Assembly (NCBI GenBank): GCA_008711295.1
Contig: VUYV01000400.1
Coordinates: forward strand, 310,001-374,000
From: Anarhynchus alexandrinus
Lineage: Eukaryota; Chordata; Aves; Charadriiformes; Charadriidae
DNA: 64,000 nucleotides
Direction: 5' to 3'
The notes beneath the pieces were generated by a model. That model was given only the letters and a program-made list of their open reading frames with translations, searched no databases and was not told the origin of the DNA. Numbering within the stretch: position 1 is the stretch's first letter; the number at the start of each line of letters is the position of its first letter. Shown here in pieces: positions 1 through 37,162 of this stretch. The position numbers and the translations under genes are program-made.

Positions 1-92
1 TGTTCTGCTTATGAGCCCTTCTGTTCTTATTTTGGCAACAGACACAAATATTTACTCATGTTCGTAAACAATCACCAATTCTGTCTTTTCAG
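1..92 (+). other. EDAR: EDAR intron 1, 3' end
   Basis: Non-coding sequence ending in the acceptor TTCTGTCTTTTCAG before exon 2. The rest of intron 1, exon 1 and the promoter lie left of the window. Confidence 0.7.
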
Positions 93-110
93 GTAAAATA
101 CCAAGAGAGC

Positions 111-24811
<24,701 letters not shown>

Positions 24812-27015
24812 CATGCCTGCTTGGGACCTGCGCTTCCGCATCACCTGCAAGAACCATGATTCCATAATTCCGGCAAGCACCGCGTCAGAGACTTTGGACA
24901 AAAGACCATTGACGTTTCTTCTACATAATTGCTCCCGATAACCACCAGGAAGCTATTCTCTTTGACTTCAAAAAAAAAAAAAAAGTGAAGTTACACATCC
25001 GCCAAAACAAGAGCAGAAATCTCCCAAGAAGCTTGGGAACGAAACATGTCATTAAACAAAACACTCATGTTAAAGAGTCACTGATAATAAGTGGGCACAC
25101 AAACATCCATTTTGCAGTCTGTGTATGAGTATATATGTGCAGATAACCCTGCTGGTACCCTTCCTGCCTGGCCTTCAAGAAAGCCGTTGAATTGCTCTCT
25201 GAGAATATTCCTGTTTCTGAGGGCTTCGTTCAGTGGTTTAATAGTTACAGTCAAAAGCAGTACCACAGCTACAGTATCAATTAACACACGAGGCACGTAC
25301 ACGTCTGTCGGCTCTAACACATTTAATACATAACCAGTTTCATTTTCTATACTTACTGTGGGTTTGTTGAGTCTAGAAGTATGTGCATAGGTGTATATAC
25401 ACAATCCTCACCTTAACAAACTATACCATATGAAAAAAAGAGTCAATATAATTTACAGATCGAAGTGCTTCAAAACGCTGTACATAATGCACATAAATGC
25501 ACTCTTGTGCCATACTGACATTTCAGAAATTGAAAAAAAAAAGCTGACTTGCTGAGGACAAGCTGGTTAGCACGTGGGCTGTAAAAGTTGGCAGTCGCTC
25601 CTTCTAAGTTGAGAGCAACAAGCTCTTCTACTGTATTTTTCCAGTAGTGACATCTCCATAGCAAATTATATTCCAAGCAAAGGAATTTCAGACAACAGTG
25701 GTGCACATTCGACACCAAGAGCAAAAAGAGTAGATTTCTTTAGAGACACTTGAAATGCAGAGGAAAACGTGTTTTTTAAATGCTATGCTCTTGTAAACGT
25801 AGACCACGAGGACAGAATCCCCAGGTGAAAACCAGCTCCTCTGGAAGGTAAAGCATCATCGTGAGTTTGTGCACAACAAAAACTGACCTTATTTTTTTCC
25901 TTTTAACTAATCTCAGATTTTCACAGTTAAAAGTTCTCTAAAACTTGTTCAAACCACAAATCAGTAGTTGTTACCAAACCTTTTTGCTGGATTTATAGCT
26001 AAAATGAGCGATGACAGATTTCAACAAGTGCAACCACTAAATTGAGAGGTGTCAGTTACAAAGCGATACCTTTTTAATTCCAAAATGCATGACTGAACAA
26101 TATGCTATAAACAATATTAACTATTACCCTGAAGTTAACAACCAGTATTCCGTCACTTAGTAACTAGACCTTATCTACGATAATACCATAATTGCGCAGA
26201 ACATTTAGTATCACCCTTTAACATCTATATTTAGTATCTTTTCAGCACTTGGTTTGTATAGCAGAGGAAGTACATACTGCAACATATCCCTCGCATTATT
26301 CTTCTTCCACCATTTCTTTTGTATCATAACACGTTCTTCGTTAATTTGCATATGCCAAATCTGATGAGAATTTTGACTTTTCTTTTAACGAAGCAGCAAG
26401 CTGCATTTATTTGACCATGTAACTAGCTAATTGATGTTTAATTTAGGGGTGAAATTCTTGCTGTCTTGCAATCGATGACAAATTCATACATATTTCAACA
26501 GCCTTCCGTAAGATTTCTAGATCTGCTGACAACTCAGCGACCTTCAACAAGATTTTCAAGACCCTGAATTTGCAGCTTAGTCCTATTGCTACTAGAATTA
26601 AAAAAGGAAAGGGGGAAAAAAAAAAAAGGAAGATTCTATTTTTCTTGTGCCAGTGTGTAACTACAGTGTTATTCAGTGGACTGCCTCCTATATTGCCTGC
26701 GTCATTTAATAGTACACATCATTTATTTGTTTAAAAGAAGATACAAGAATCCTCTTTTTTATGTTTATTGGGCCATGAAAAGTTAGGGTCTTGAAATCGA
26801 TGGTGCCAATGTGAACACAGACTATTTAACATTATTTTATTTAGTATACAGTATTTTTATTGTTACACAAAAGATGTACAGGAATGAAAAAAAAATCCTG
26901 TAGATCTTGCCAAAGCTTACTTTCTAATAATTTTGTTTAATGCTGTATATATAACTTATTATATTGTAAAGTATGAACATAAAATATGCTAATAAAAGAA
27001 AGAGGTCGAACACAG
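24812..27015 (+). other. EDAR: EDAR 3' UTR
   Basis: From the stop to the first well-placed polyadenylation signal the sequence is non-coding and AT-rich, with a run of 14 A at 24971-24984 and many ATTTA-like elements towards the end. A length near 2.2 kb is similar to the mammalian EDAR 3' UTR as I remember it. The exact cleavage point is inferred. Upstream, shorter 3' ends cannot be excluded. Confidence 0.6.
26991..26996 (+). terminator. EDAR polyadenylation signal AATAAA
   Basis: A canonical AATAAA is followed within about 30 bases by a GT-rich stretch (ACAGTTGTGTTAGCC), the usual layout of a cleavage site. It is the best such signal downstream of the EDAR stop. Confidence 0.6.
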
Positions 27016-30000
27016 TTGTGTTAGCCATTTCTTTGATTAAATCAGGTATTGCCTTATAAATCTGTAATTAAATGAGTTAGCCAAGGGCTAGCAGGCACAT
27101 TCCTGTGGTATGGGAGTGTCTAGGGAACATACACGAAGGAATCTTTGCGTTCCTGTAGGATACTGCTTCTCTGCATCACACTGTGGAAACTTTTGAAGCA
27201 GAAACCGTTCTTCCTCTGTCAATATAGCTTTGGTTCAATATTTCACTTTGTAGGTACTATGAAAATGCCAAACTCCTAGCAACTCCTGGGAGAAACTGTT
27301 TGGAAGTTATTATATACGTACTGAGAGCTGGTACAGACCGGGAGACCGATGAGTAATCTCACAGTAGCAGTACCCTCTCATTAACGTGTTTTCATTTTGC
27401 GTTCCTAAATTAGCAGAACTACACCACGTTATCAGAGATCTTAACAGGAAGCTTTCCCTGTCTGGCAGGATAATTATGTTCATCCAATCTTGGGCTGCAC
27501 TGGTGAGCCACCAGCAGAACTGCGAGCTTCTACCAAAAAAAAAAGCACCGAGTCGCATCACCCCCAGACCCCGGTGATTAAGTGAAGACTTTCAGAGTAT
27601 TTCATACAGATCAAACATTTTCTAAATGGAAGAAACACTGTCCTGCTTTAAAAGCAGTTTGGGATTTTGTTTATTCTGATTAATTTGTTGGTTTCAGCAT
27701 GATGAGTACGTTCTTGTTCCATCAACGATTAAAGGAGAGAAAGGCTCCAGAAACCCCAACAAAAGCTTTGAGTTTGCCAGATGGTTGGGAGGAATTGATG
27801 TTCTGAGCTTCCCTTTACTGTCTTTTTACTCCCTGCACTATACGTGCAGGAGTTAACACAGCGTGAAGCACACTCCAACAGGCTTTGCTGCATCTAAACA
27901 CGTCACCATCTGAAAGACTTGCGCGTTCTCGGCTTTAATGTGCTTGTGGATAGCCACCCAAAGGAGGAACTTTGGCTCCTTACATTTAACTTGACAAAGC
28001 ACAAACTCAGATCTGCATAAAATACCCATGTCCTTCCATTGTGCAAAATAATGAAACGAAACACAGAAACATAAAAAACACACCACCTGAGAGCTTCTAT
28101 TGTCTTTGTTTCAATTTCTCCTTCTTTTTTCCCAATTTTTCATCTGTGTGCAGTCCTTCCAGCACACTGGGACGTACCTGTGCAAATACAGGTGTCCGCA
28201 GTGAGATGCATCTTGCGCTAAAGCAGACATCTAAAATAATCAAACTCCAGGCTGTAGTGTCTTTAGACTGTGAAGAGAACCCGGAGTGTCAAGCTTTGGT
28301 GTAGACATCTATTCTACAGTAGTCAAAGGTTAGAGGAGTTGAATCTTACCAAGTAACCAATGAATTTCAGGTGTGTGACTATATTTCAGCTCAGTGACAT
28401 CTCTGAAATAGCTGCAGCCCGCAAGCGCAATGTGAATGTGAATGTGAAACCATTACAAATGATGTTAATTGGTGGTGTGTTCTGGGGAATTATTGGATCA
28501 GATGAATGCTTAAGGTGTACTTAAGGTTAATTTCTCTGGCATTGTGTAACAATACTATTAGTATTTACAGCAAATTTGGCTCATATAAGGCTAGAGTAAA
28601 TTTACAATTGACTCCGCTATCCTAAATATGATAAGGAATTTGCAACAAGAAGTTAAACAGAAGTTTCTGAATTCCCATGTAAGAATATTAAAGATTTTAA
28701 CCTGTTGCAGTGACTTCAGCTCAAATGGAAGCACATTTCTTACCACACAGTCTTAAACCAAACTCACTTCAACGATCCCAACTCTGAAGAAAACATGAGG
28801 ACCCTCCCTCAGAAGTGGCTTTTTACCTCTCCGGCAACCAGTTATCAGCTACAGACTGACTTCTTCACAGCAAAATATCAATCCTGCTTTTGGTGTGGAA
28901 AGGCCAATTTATACCTTTGCTTTTAGAAAAGATTTTTTTTTTTCCAGCTCCCGACAGCACTTCTTTAGGAAACACTCATTATCTTGGTCTGAGCTTTTTA
29001 ACCTAATGCTGAAAGACAAAACTGAACAGGGGGGAAAATGGTTACTTACATTAGCACATGTGCTCAGGTACAGTGATTTTAACTTGACTAACCCGTAAAA
29101 TGTCTTTGCGCAGCTACAGATCCACTTTGATCATCCCTGGAAGTTTGTTGTCTTACTCATCACAACAAATGCCACACAACCTAGGTGCGTCCTAGAGATA
29201 AAAAAAAGATAACACCCCCCTCCCGCCCCGAGTTACATTACAATATTATATTCCTCTAAAAGGACTTTATTCCTTTTCACAGCAGAGTGGAAAGGCGACT
29301 GTTTTACTTTGTCCTGATCGCCACAAACAGTCTCAGGCTTTTCCTTTGGACAGAGGAAGAGTTGTGCCTTCCCGCGGAGCAAAGGAGCCTGCCGGCAGCG
29401 AGAGGGGTTTCGGGAAGGCGAGGTGGGAAAGGCCGGGAGGCAAAGCGAGAAAGCAGAGACTCTGCAGCACAGCAGGGAAGGGTAAGGGCAGGGGCAGGTA
29501 CAGGACAGGGCCTCAAATGTTTACGGCAGTTAGAGGAGACCCGTGGAATTTGCTGCAAACAGAAAGTTATTAGGGTTGGAATAAAATTTGAGACCCACCC
29601 GTAAGGAAATGAGCATGTCAGGGAGAAAATTATCAACAAGAACTTTTATTTCCTTTTTGATGTGCTTTTTTTTCCCCCCCTCTAAAAGATAATTGTTCTT
29701 CTTTATACTCTGATAAAAGTATTCATATCCAGCTTTCAAGTTGAAAAGACCGTTTAAGTCCTTGGAAACACTTACGTAAAACAAAAGACTTCAGAGATTC
29801 ATACAAAGCCCTGATCAACTCAAAGTTTTGCTACAAGGACTTCTACAGCCCATGTCATGGACATTGTAAAAATTGTAATTTAGGGCTTTTCTCTTGTGTT
29901 TTATATCAGCAGGCCCTACAAGAGAGCACTTAACTGTGTGCCTACAGATAAACCTATTCCCAACTCTGTCATTAGCCTTTTGGGTGACTTTGTGGAAGGC

Positions 30001-33000
30001 TCTTCCCAGGCAAGATTAATACTTACTACCTTGCAAGACCTTTTCCACCTAATCCCAGCTTCCTAGCCTGACCAGTATCATCCCAGTTTTTCCTTAGAGA
30101 AACTTGCTGGACTTTGCAGATTCCCTCCACTCTTAGAATTGCAGTCAGGAACTGCCCTCTACATAGCATTTGATGTCTGATGCTCCCGGTCTGATGACAT
30201 TAATAAAAAGAAATGACAGAGGTATGGTGGGCTGAAAAGGATGGGTCTCTGCTTTGCAGCATGAAGCAACAACCTATTCCGTAATTTGGAATCATTAATC
30301 CATTATCCATGAGCAAAAAGACAATGTGCATAAATGCCCAGCAGTAGGGGTTGGAGGATGAGCTGAAAAGGGATGACAGTTTAATTTCTCCCTGTGGAAC
30401 TCAAAGCCTCATACAGTTTAGAAGTCTTGCTTTGTTGTAAGGAGGGCGTAGGAAAAAACCTTACTCTTGCAGGTGAAAGACATGACCCAAAGGTAGACCA
30501 ATGATTCCTGTATGCAGAAGTCATTCTTCCACAGGCAATCTCTATACTCCTCTGTGATAATGAAAAGCAAAGAAGGCTCATGCCCTTATTATGTAGTGCA
30601 TGTTCCAGTAAATATATTAATATAAACAGGGTAAGAACGCACCGTCTGTCTATATTGAGTTCCAGACACATAATATTGCATATATATTCTATTTCCCCAA
30701 ACTCAAATAAGCTCTTTTGATTATTTATTGTGATATGATTTATAATGCATAGCACCTGTTACCTCAGGCATTAATTTATCACTATCAACCACTCTTCAAG
30801 GACAGAAAAATGTTGATTCCTTTTTGCCAGTGTTCTGTGAAAATAGACCATCTGAATACTTGTATTATAGAGGAATGATAAGAAGCCTTTGCATGCTCTG
30901 CTGCAGAAGACATCAGTGATTAGCTGTTACACGGGTCATGCACAGACATCTCATTTGTCCATCACCTTTTTTTTTTTCCAAAAAATAAAACATAACTCAT
31001 TTTTTTATAGTTGGCGATAGAGGCTGCTTTAACAACAAGATTGTAATTGGATTCAAGTTAAGTATTGAAAGACAGTTCAGGAATACACAATGATTTTCCA
31101 ATTTAATCCACCACATAGAAGTGAATGAAAAATCAGGAGGAGGTACGACTGAAGACCCATTAGTAGAAAGACATCTGAAGTGGGAAGGAAGCAGAGTTGG
31201 GCGTCTCTGTCTGGAATTTGGCCTTGGTGTGCAAGGCTGCTGTGAAAAGAAATCGTAGCCACATTTCAACGTGGAGGAGGACAAACCAGGAGGACATCAA
31301 ACTGCTGCGTTTTGGGAAGGACCATGGAACTGAGAAATTCTGTGTATTTGCATTTCTTATATAAATAGCTCTTGAATCCACATACTAGAATACAATTTCT
31401 TCCAAAGGACAAAAACCAGTCTGGCAACACTAGTTATCTCTGACCTTCTTCAAAGGCATACTACTTTTCCAAAAAGCTGATGTGTGGGTGGAATATTATG
31501 CTCCTGTTGGAACACTTGTACCACATGATACTTTTTTTTCCCCCTGTAAGCTGGATAGATTATTTTTATTTCTTTTCTCCATATCTAACTGCACCGAGGA
31601 TGCCATTTTATGGAGCTGAAGATGACCTTGAAATACACTTGTTCATAGGAATGTTATCCTATGCTGAGCTTTCATAGCTACTGTTGTGAGCAGTATCCTG
31701 GCCACCAAGTTTACAGCCCTTGCTTGTTGTGTACATCCACCAGACCATTTATTTGCAGTGATCAGAGAGATGTGGTGTGTTCAGGGAAATATTCCTTGGG
31801 ACCACTCTAAATATCCTTAAGTAATGGGCACAGAGAGAATTATTTTGGAAAAAAAAAAAATATGGTTTCTTGGATCTCTTTTTCTCGGGTAATTCTCTCA
31901 GTGTGACTTTAGAAATCAGAATGTCTTGTGTGTGTTATGCCTTGTTAAATTTCGACGCAGGACCATTCACTCAAAAAAAAGTAGTTACAAGCGAAAAAAC
32001 AGTAAGTGGTTTTGTTCAAAGTTATCTCTTCTAGTAGTGATCAGGGTAGTCATAAATACACAAGACATTTGCTTACAAAATTAAGTGAAAACCAAAAGTC
32101 TAATAAACAGGAGTGTTCCTAACCATGGTCAGAAGATGGCATTAAAGGCTTTCATCAGCCCAAAATGCATCTATTTTTGACAATGGATAGTGGTGGCTTT
32201 GACACAGCACACTACCACTGTCCGTATAAAACATAAAGATGCCTTTGCCCATCACAGCATTTCTCAGGGGGGTGTCAAAGGTAGGATCACAACACTGCAC
32301 AACACTATTACTTTTAAAATAATTTTTGTGAATTTTAAGAACATGCGAGCATTATATCATTAAGAGGAGGTCACTGCTCTGCCACCGCAGTTCCTATAGC
32401 CATTTGGAAAGTGGAAGATTACCAAATTGTGTCATAGATCAAATTTTCAGACTTTCTGGACTAAATTTAAATATGTTATCCTGAAGATAAATGCTTTTAT
32501 CAGACCATCAATCCCTGAAGCAGTATAAGGTTTAGGTGAAAAATTCAGTATATAATTAAAGGATCCAGTGTCATAGCTCTGAATTATGAGCTCTGCTTAC
32601 AGCTCCCCTTTTAAATCTGGTCTGGTAAGTTAAATCCTATATTTTAGACATTGATGCTGATCGTGAATAAAATTTCTTCAAAAATATGTTGCCTTCAGCA
32701 TACTTTCACCTTTCAGATTAATTTATCTGCTACGAGAAATATTTGCCCATAATATATGAAATTCAGTTACATAACATTAAAAAAAGATGCAAGCCAGTCA
32801 TGTTCAGGAGAACTGGAAGATAACTGCGAAATCCCACTTTAAGAGCCAGACCTTTTATCAGCTGGTGAAAGTCACAAATATGAAGGAACGGAGCAGAGCC
32901 GCGCAGGCGGGGGAACGTTAGCCGACTTTATTTCGATCTGCCCAGCTTCTGCAAATACAACTGCCGCCGGGCCAGGGAACGATCTTTCTTACAGATTTGC

Positions 33001-36000
33001 CAAATCTAGACTTTGTAGATTGGGTCTGAACCATTGTCTCGCCCATTTATCAGTAGGAAGCCTTCCGTAAATGGCAAGGGCGGTTACAATTCTATGATAC
33101 ATGGGTTCGTAAAAAAAAAAAAAAAGAAAAAATTATCTTCAAGTTAGGTAGCCTTTTCTGGGATTAAAACTATCACAATGTAAGCAATATCCTTGTTGAC
33201 TTTCCCAATGAGGACTCTCACAGCTGTTCCAAAAAACAGCGACATAAAATTGCGGGTCAATTCTTTATCTTCCTTTAAAGTGACATGTGGTGAAAACCAG
33301 AAACTTTCTTCATTTCATGCCAGTGATGGTAGTTAATTGTTTCTGGAGACCTACACTCAAGCAAGACGCGTCAGATTGTAGCTAGTCTGAAGCTACATGT
33401 TCTGACTGATCAGCTGGCTGCTGCCAGAAAGTGAGAGTCCCCGTCTTTCTTTTAAGTGCAAGTATTCTCAAGGTGTCTCTCTTCACCTCAAATTCTCTCA
33501 AAAACATGGTTGACAATACTCTTTTGCCTGCTGCCAAATCTGGCCAGAGGTGGTTGGCACATTCAAAATAGCATATCCCTTCTCAGGAATGCAGACAGTG
33601 ATCACATAACCTGTGTTTCCTTAGGGAGTCGGGAACCATGGAAAATAGCTGGAGTTACAGTTACCTTTTCCAAATGTCTCATTTTGCAGATAGTCATCTG
33701 AATGAAGGATAAAGTAGTTGAAATTCTTTCTCATATTACAGTACCCAAATGCTGCAAAAGCAGAAAACCCCCAGGAAATTCTAGATTCCATTTGAGAAGG
33801 CAAGACTATATAAAGAGATGCCCAAAGTGTGGCCAATTCGACAGAAGTCTATCCTTCCCAACTCAACCCAACTCCACGGAAGACAGCAGGGAATGCAACC
33901 GACTTCCTCTGTCCCCCTTCCCCGCAGAGGCTGCTAAGGTCCCTCAAGAGAATGATAACAAGATGGGCATGTTTGAGCAAGGCCGCAAGATGGACCTGGT
34001 GTGGACAACCAGGGTGGGCTGGCCCACAAGATTGTTATTCAAGACAATGCAACAAGCAGTGTGCACAAAATTTGATATACCAAATATTTAGAAGCAGAAA
34101 TATAGAAATAACTGTGATTTTGGTACAATATTTATTCTGGTACCTACTTCTGCCTGTTAATGCCAAAGGCAAGCTAGGCTATCTATGCTTCTAATGTAGA
34201 CACCATTATTAGTTAGCTTCATTACTCTAGGTAATCAATTACAAATTGAAAGAGAAGTAAGCTAAAATATCCGTTTCAGTTTATTATTTCCAATTTTAGT
34301 TCCATTTTTGTTAGACTGACATTTTACTTTCCTTGAAGTGTCTGATCCCGAAATCTTTTCACTTGTATTTATAGTCCATGTACCATAAAACCACGTACGT
34401 TTAAACATGCAATCCAACGCAAACTGAAAATCTGATGGCATATAAAAGAAATTCCAGATTCATCATTGTTTTACCTTTCTAGATATTAGGAGGCTTCACA
34501 AATATTTCTGCATTAACAGGACTGATTAGTAATAAATTTAGGAAAAAACATGGCATGGTTTATATTCTTTAAAGATCTTCACGGAAAACTTTTATGACAA
34601 TGTCCTAAGGAACTACTACAAGCTGTCTACCAACAACTGGCTCAAAAAAAAGAAAAAATTCACTTCTACCATCGCAAGTCTAGCCTCCATATGACTCTAC
34701 TGGAGTGTATTTGTGACTTTCCTTTTTTACCCAAGAATTATTACCTTGAGTCAAAAATCACATGCACATTTTGGACTTTACTATAGCTTTTTTATTTATA
34801 GAAGTATATATTCTCTAAAGACACTTCATATAATTTGCATAATTCATTTATTATTTCTTTAATTCTGATAATTTTTGTTTACTGTAACGTGAATGTGAAA
34901 TTGAGAACTTGTATTTTTCTTCACAACTCAGTTAAAATTTACTTAAGATCAAAGTCATTAGTCTCATCCTTAGTTCATAAATATAATTACATTAATATTT
35001 AACAGATNATTTATAGAAGTATATATTCTCTAAAGACACTTCATATAATTTGCATAATTCATTTATTTCTTTAATTCTGATAATTTTTGTTTACTGTAAC
35101 GTGAATGTGAAATTGAGAACTTGTATTTTTCTTCACAACTCAGTTAAAATTTACTTAAGATCAAAGTCATTAGTCTCATCCTTAGTTCATAAATATAATT
35201 ACATTAATATTTAACAGATTAAAAAAACTTTTTTTTTTGCATTTTAACAGTCACAGTCTAGATCATAAAAACTAGAAATAAACAGTGACTCATCTTTTCA
35301 GATTATAAACACTTCTGCATATAAAACACCAGGGACCAATAGTAAAAGCTACACCATACTCTGTGTACCTCTCTTACCGCATTACCTTTGCCGTTATTAG
35401 ATGAACGCATTGCGTTAAATTGGTACCACAAGGAAGATTGTTAATCTACCAAACAACAGTGATGAAGGCTGAAAGCCAAGAGCATAATCAACATTCCTGT
35501 GGATATAGGAAACCTAAAAACTTTCTACAGGTTTTTTTGGTTATTAATTTTCTCGTATTTTTAATGACCAAGCAGCCAGAGCAGCACATGAGGACTGGGA
35601 ACACATTTCCTAAATAAGAGGATTTTGTCTCCAGCCAAAGGCAATATGCAGGCTTTTGCACAGCTGGTAAATCTGACAGAAAACTGAAACTACAGATGAA
35701 GAAATACTTATTCCAAAACATAATCCATTTTAGCTACGATTAGTGTTATTTAAAAATTACCTAGAATTGGTTTCCTGCCCGAAGAGTACAGACTGCTTGC
35801 TCTCTCTTTCAGACATACTCGATGCCAAATCTGGTGTAGACTCCTTTCGTAGGAAAGCTTGTCAGAAATGTAAGTCAAATTGCTAGAAAAATATTTGCAG
35901 TTAGAATTCAACTTCAAAGACTCAGTTCAAAGACTTCTGGTACAAAATACAAAGGAAAAACAAGAAAAAAAAGTATGAAAATGAGAAGTAAACCTCTCTA

Positions 36001-36890
36001 AAGTTTTACACTGACTGCCAGCGTTAGTCAGAGACTAACATACAGCAGATCTTTAAATTTTAACTGCAGTTTCAATTTTACAATTAGAGAGTTTCAGTAG
36101 TTAAGAGTACAAATCAGAAATGGAAGTCTAAGTTGAATTTGTAAAAAGCATCCTATTTCCTATGTGTAAGAACTTCCAAACACTGAACTGTGGCAGACAA
36201 AAACGTATTCATCACACTCAGAAAAGATATATGGATACTAAGAGATCAAATGAGGACTGTATTACAAATAATTATAAAATACAGCAGAAACAATAAAATA
36301 TAATAATTTTACATTAGGGATTACTATTTCCAGCCATTTTAAGAAATGTTTTTATTTACATTTTCAGAGATATTACAACTCGAAGTTACACTAGAAATTC
36401 ATACAAAGCAGGATAAAATACTAGATGTTACATAAATACAGGAAAAGATCAAACAAACACTAGGACATTCTGAAATCGAAACAACAAAAAAATTTCTCAT
36501 TCAACACATCTAGTTATGTTAAATCAAAATCTGGTTTTAATAATTAAATCTGTAATTATCTCAAAAGATAATTTGACAAGATACCTGTCTGTTACTTATC
36601 AACCATCAAATAAATCAATGAATTTATAAAACTCTCTGAAGAGTCAAATGTAACTAAGATTCATACCTACAAGGAAAGGTTGGTATTTCTGATCTGTTTA
36701 CTCAAGGGATCCAATTCCTTTGATTGCAAGAGTCATTTAGAACAGCAGCATTATTTCACTTCTTTAAAAAGTACTGAAGAAAGCTATTTAGCATATTATG
36801 CAATTTTTAATTTCCCTGTTTATGAACGAGGGAAATATCAATGAGATTCCACATGATACAGAGTAACTTATACAGTACTGAGGTTCTGCT
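27016..36890. other. Intergenic region between convergent EDAR and CCDC138
   Basis: No exon set, RNA gene or clear mobile element is seen in about 10 kb. It becomes AT-rich to the right. CpG-rich patches occur near 29360-29455 and 32880-32985. The longest unexplained frame is 129 codons at 33702-34091. A direct duplication around an N lies at 34794-35219. The right end may belong to the CCDC138 3' UTR if its first polyadenylation signal is skipped. Confidence 0.6.
34794..35219. repeat. Direct duplication of 214/211 bases separated by one N
   Basis: Copy 1 is 34794-35007 and copy 2 is 35009-35219, with the single N at 35008 between them. By eye the copies are identical apart from a 3-base ATT present in copy 1 only (CATTTATTATTTC versus CATTTATTTC). 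The exact flush placement against an N suggests two overlapping contig ends that were joined without merging. Confidence 0.9.
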
Positions 36891-36893
36891 TAA

Positions 36894-36899
36894 TTTATT
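36894..36899 (-). terminator. Candidate CCDC138 polyadenylation signal
   Basis: AATAAA on the - strand about 90 bases after the stop, followed by moderately GT-rich text. Another AATAAA lies at 36351-36356. Which one is used cannot be told from sequence. Confidence 0.35.
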
Positions 36900-36990
36900 T
36901 CTAAAAAAACAGTAAAAAAAATTCCAAATGTCAAGTAACATGGAAGTTGGTATAAATTATACAGAACAATAATTGGATTGAAAGATAGTG

Positions 36991-37162
36991 CTAGTGACTT
37001 GTGCTTAGACTGGAGGTAAGAGAGTTACTCCTTGACAATCCCAAATTCAACAGAATTGAATTGAGGTTTATACAGAGGAAAGCATGATCTGGATTTGTAG
37101 TCCTATGTAGTTCTTGGATCATTTGGTGAAGAGTAAACAATTCAAACATCTTCTTATTGCTT
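36991..37162 (-). CDS. CCDC138: CCDC138 last exon and stop
   Basis: The acceptor is ATCTTTTGCAG above 37162. One base completes K, then SNKKMFELFTLHQMIQEL, HRTTNPDHAFLCINLNS and a Ser/Leu-rich tail ending STSH, with TAG at 36991-36993. The NPDHAFLCINLNS block and tail length match the human C-terminus. Confidence 0.94.

Noticed and set aside
29287..29604. 105-codon frame and its antisense partner in a GC-rich patch
   Set aside because: Open frames on both strands reflect GC-rich composition. There is no motif, splice pattern or family resemblance.
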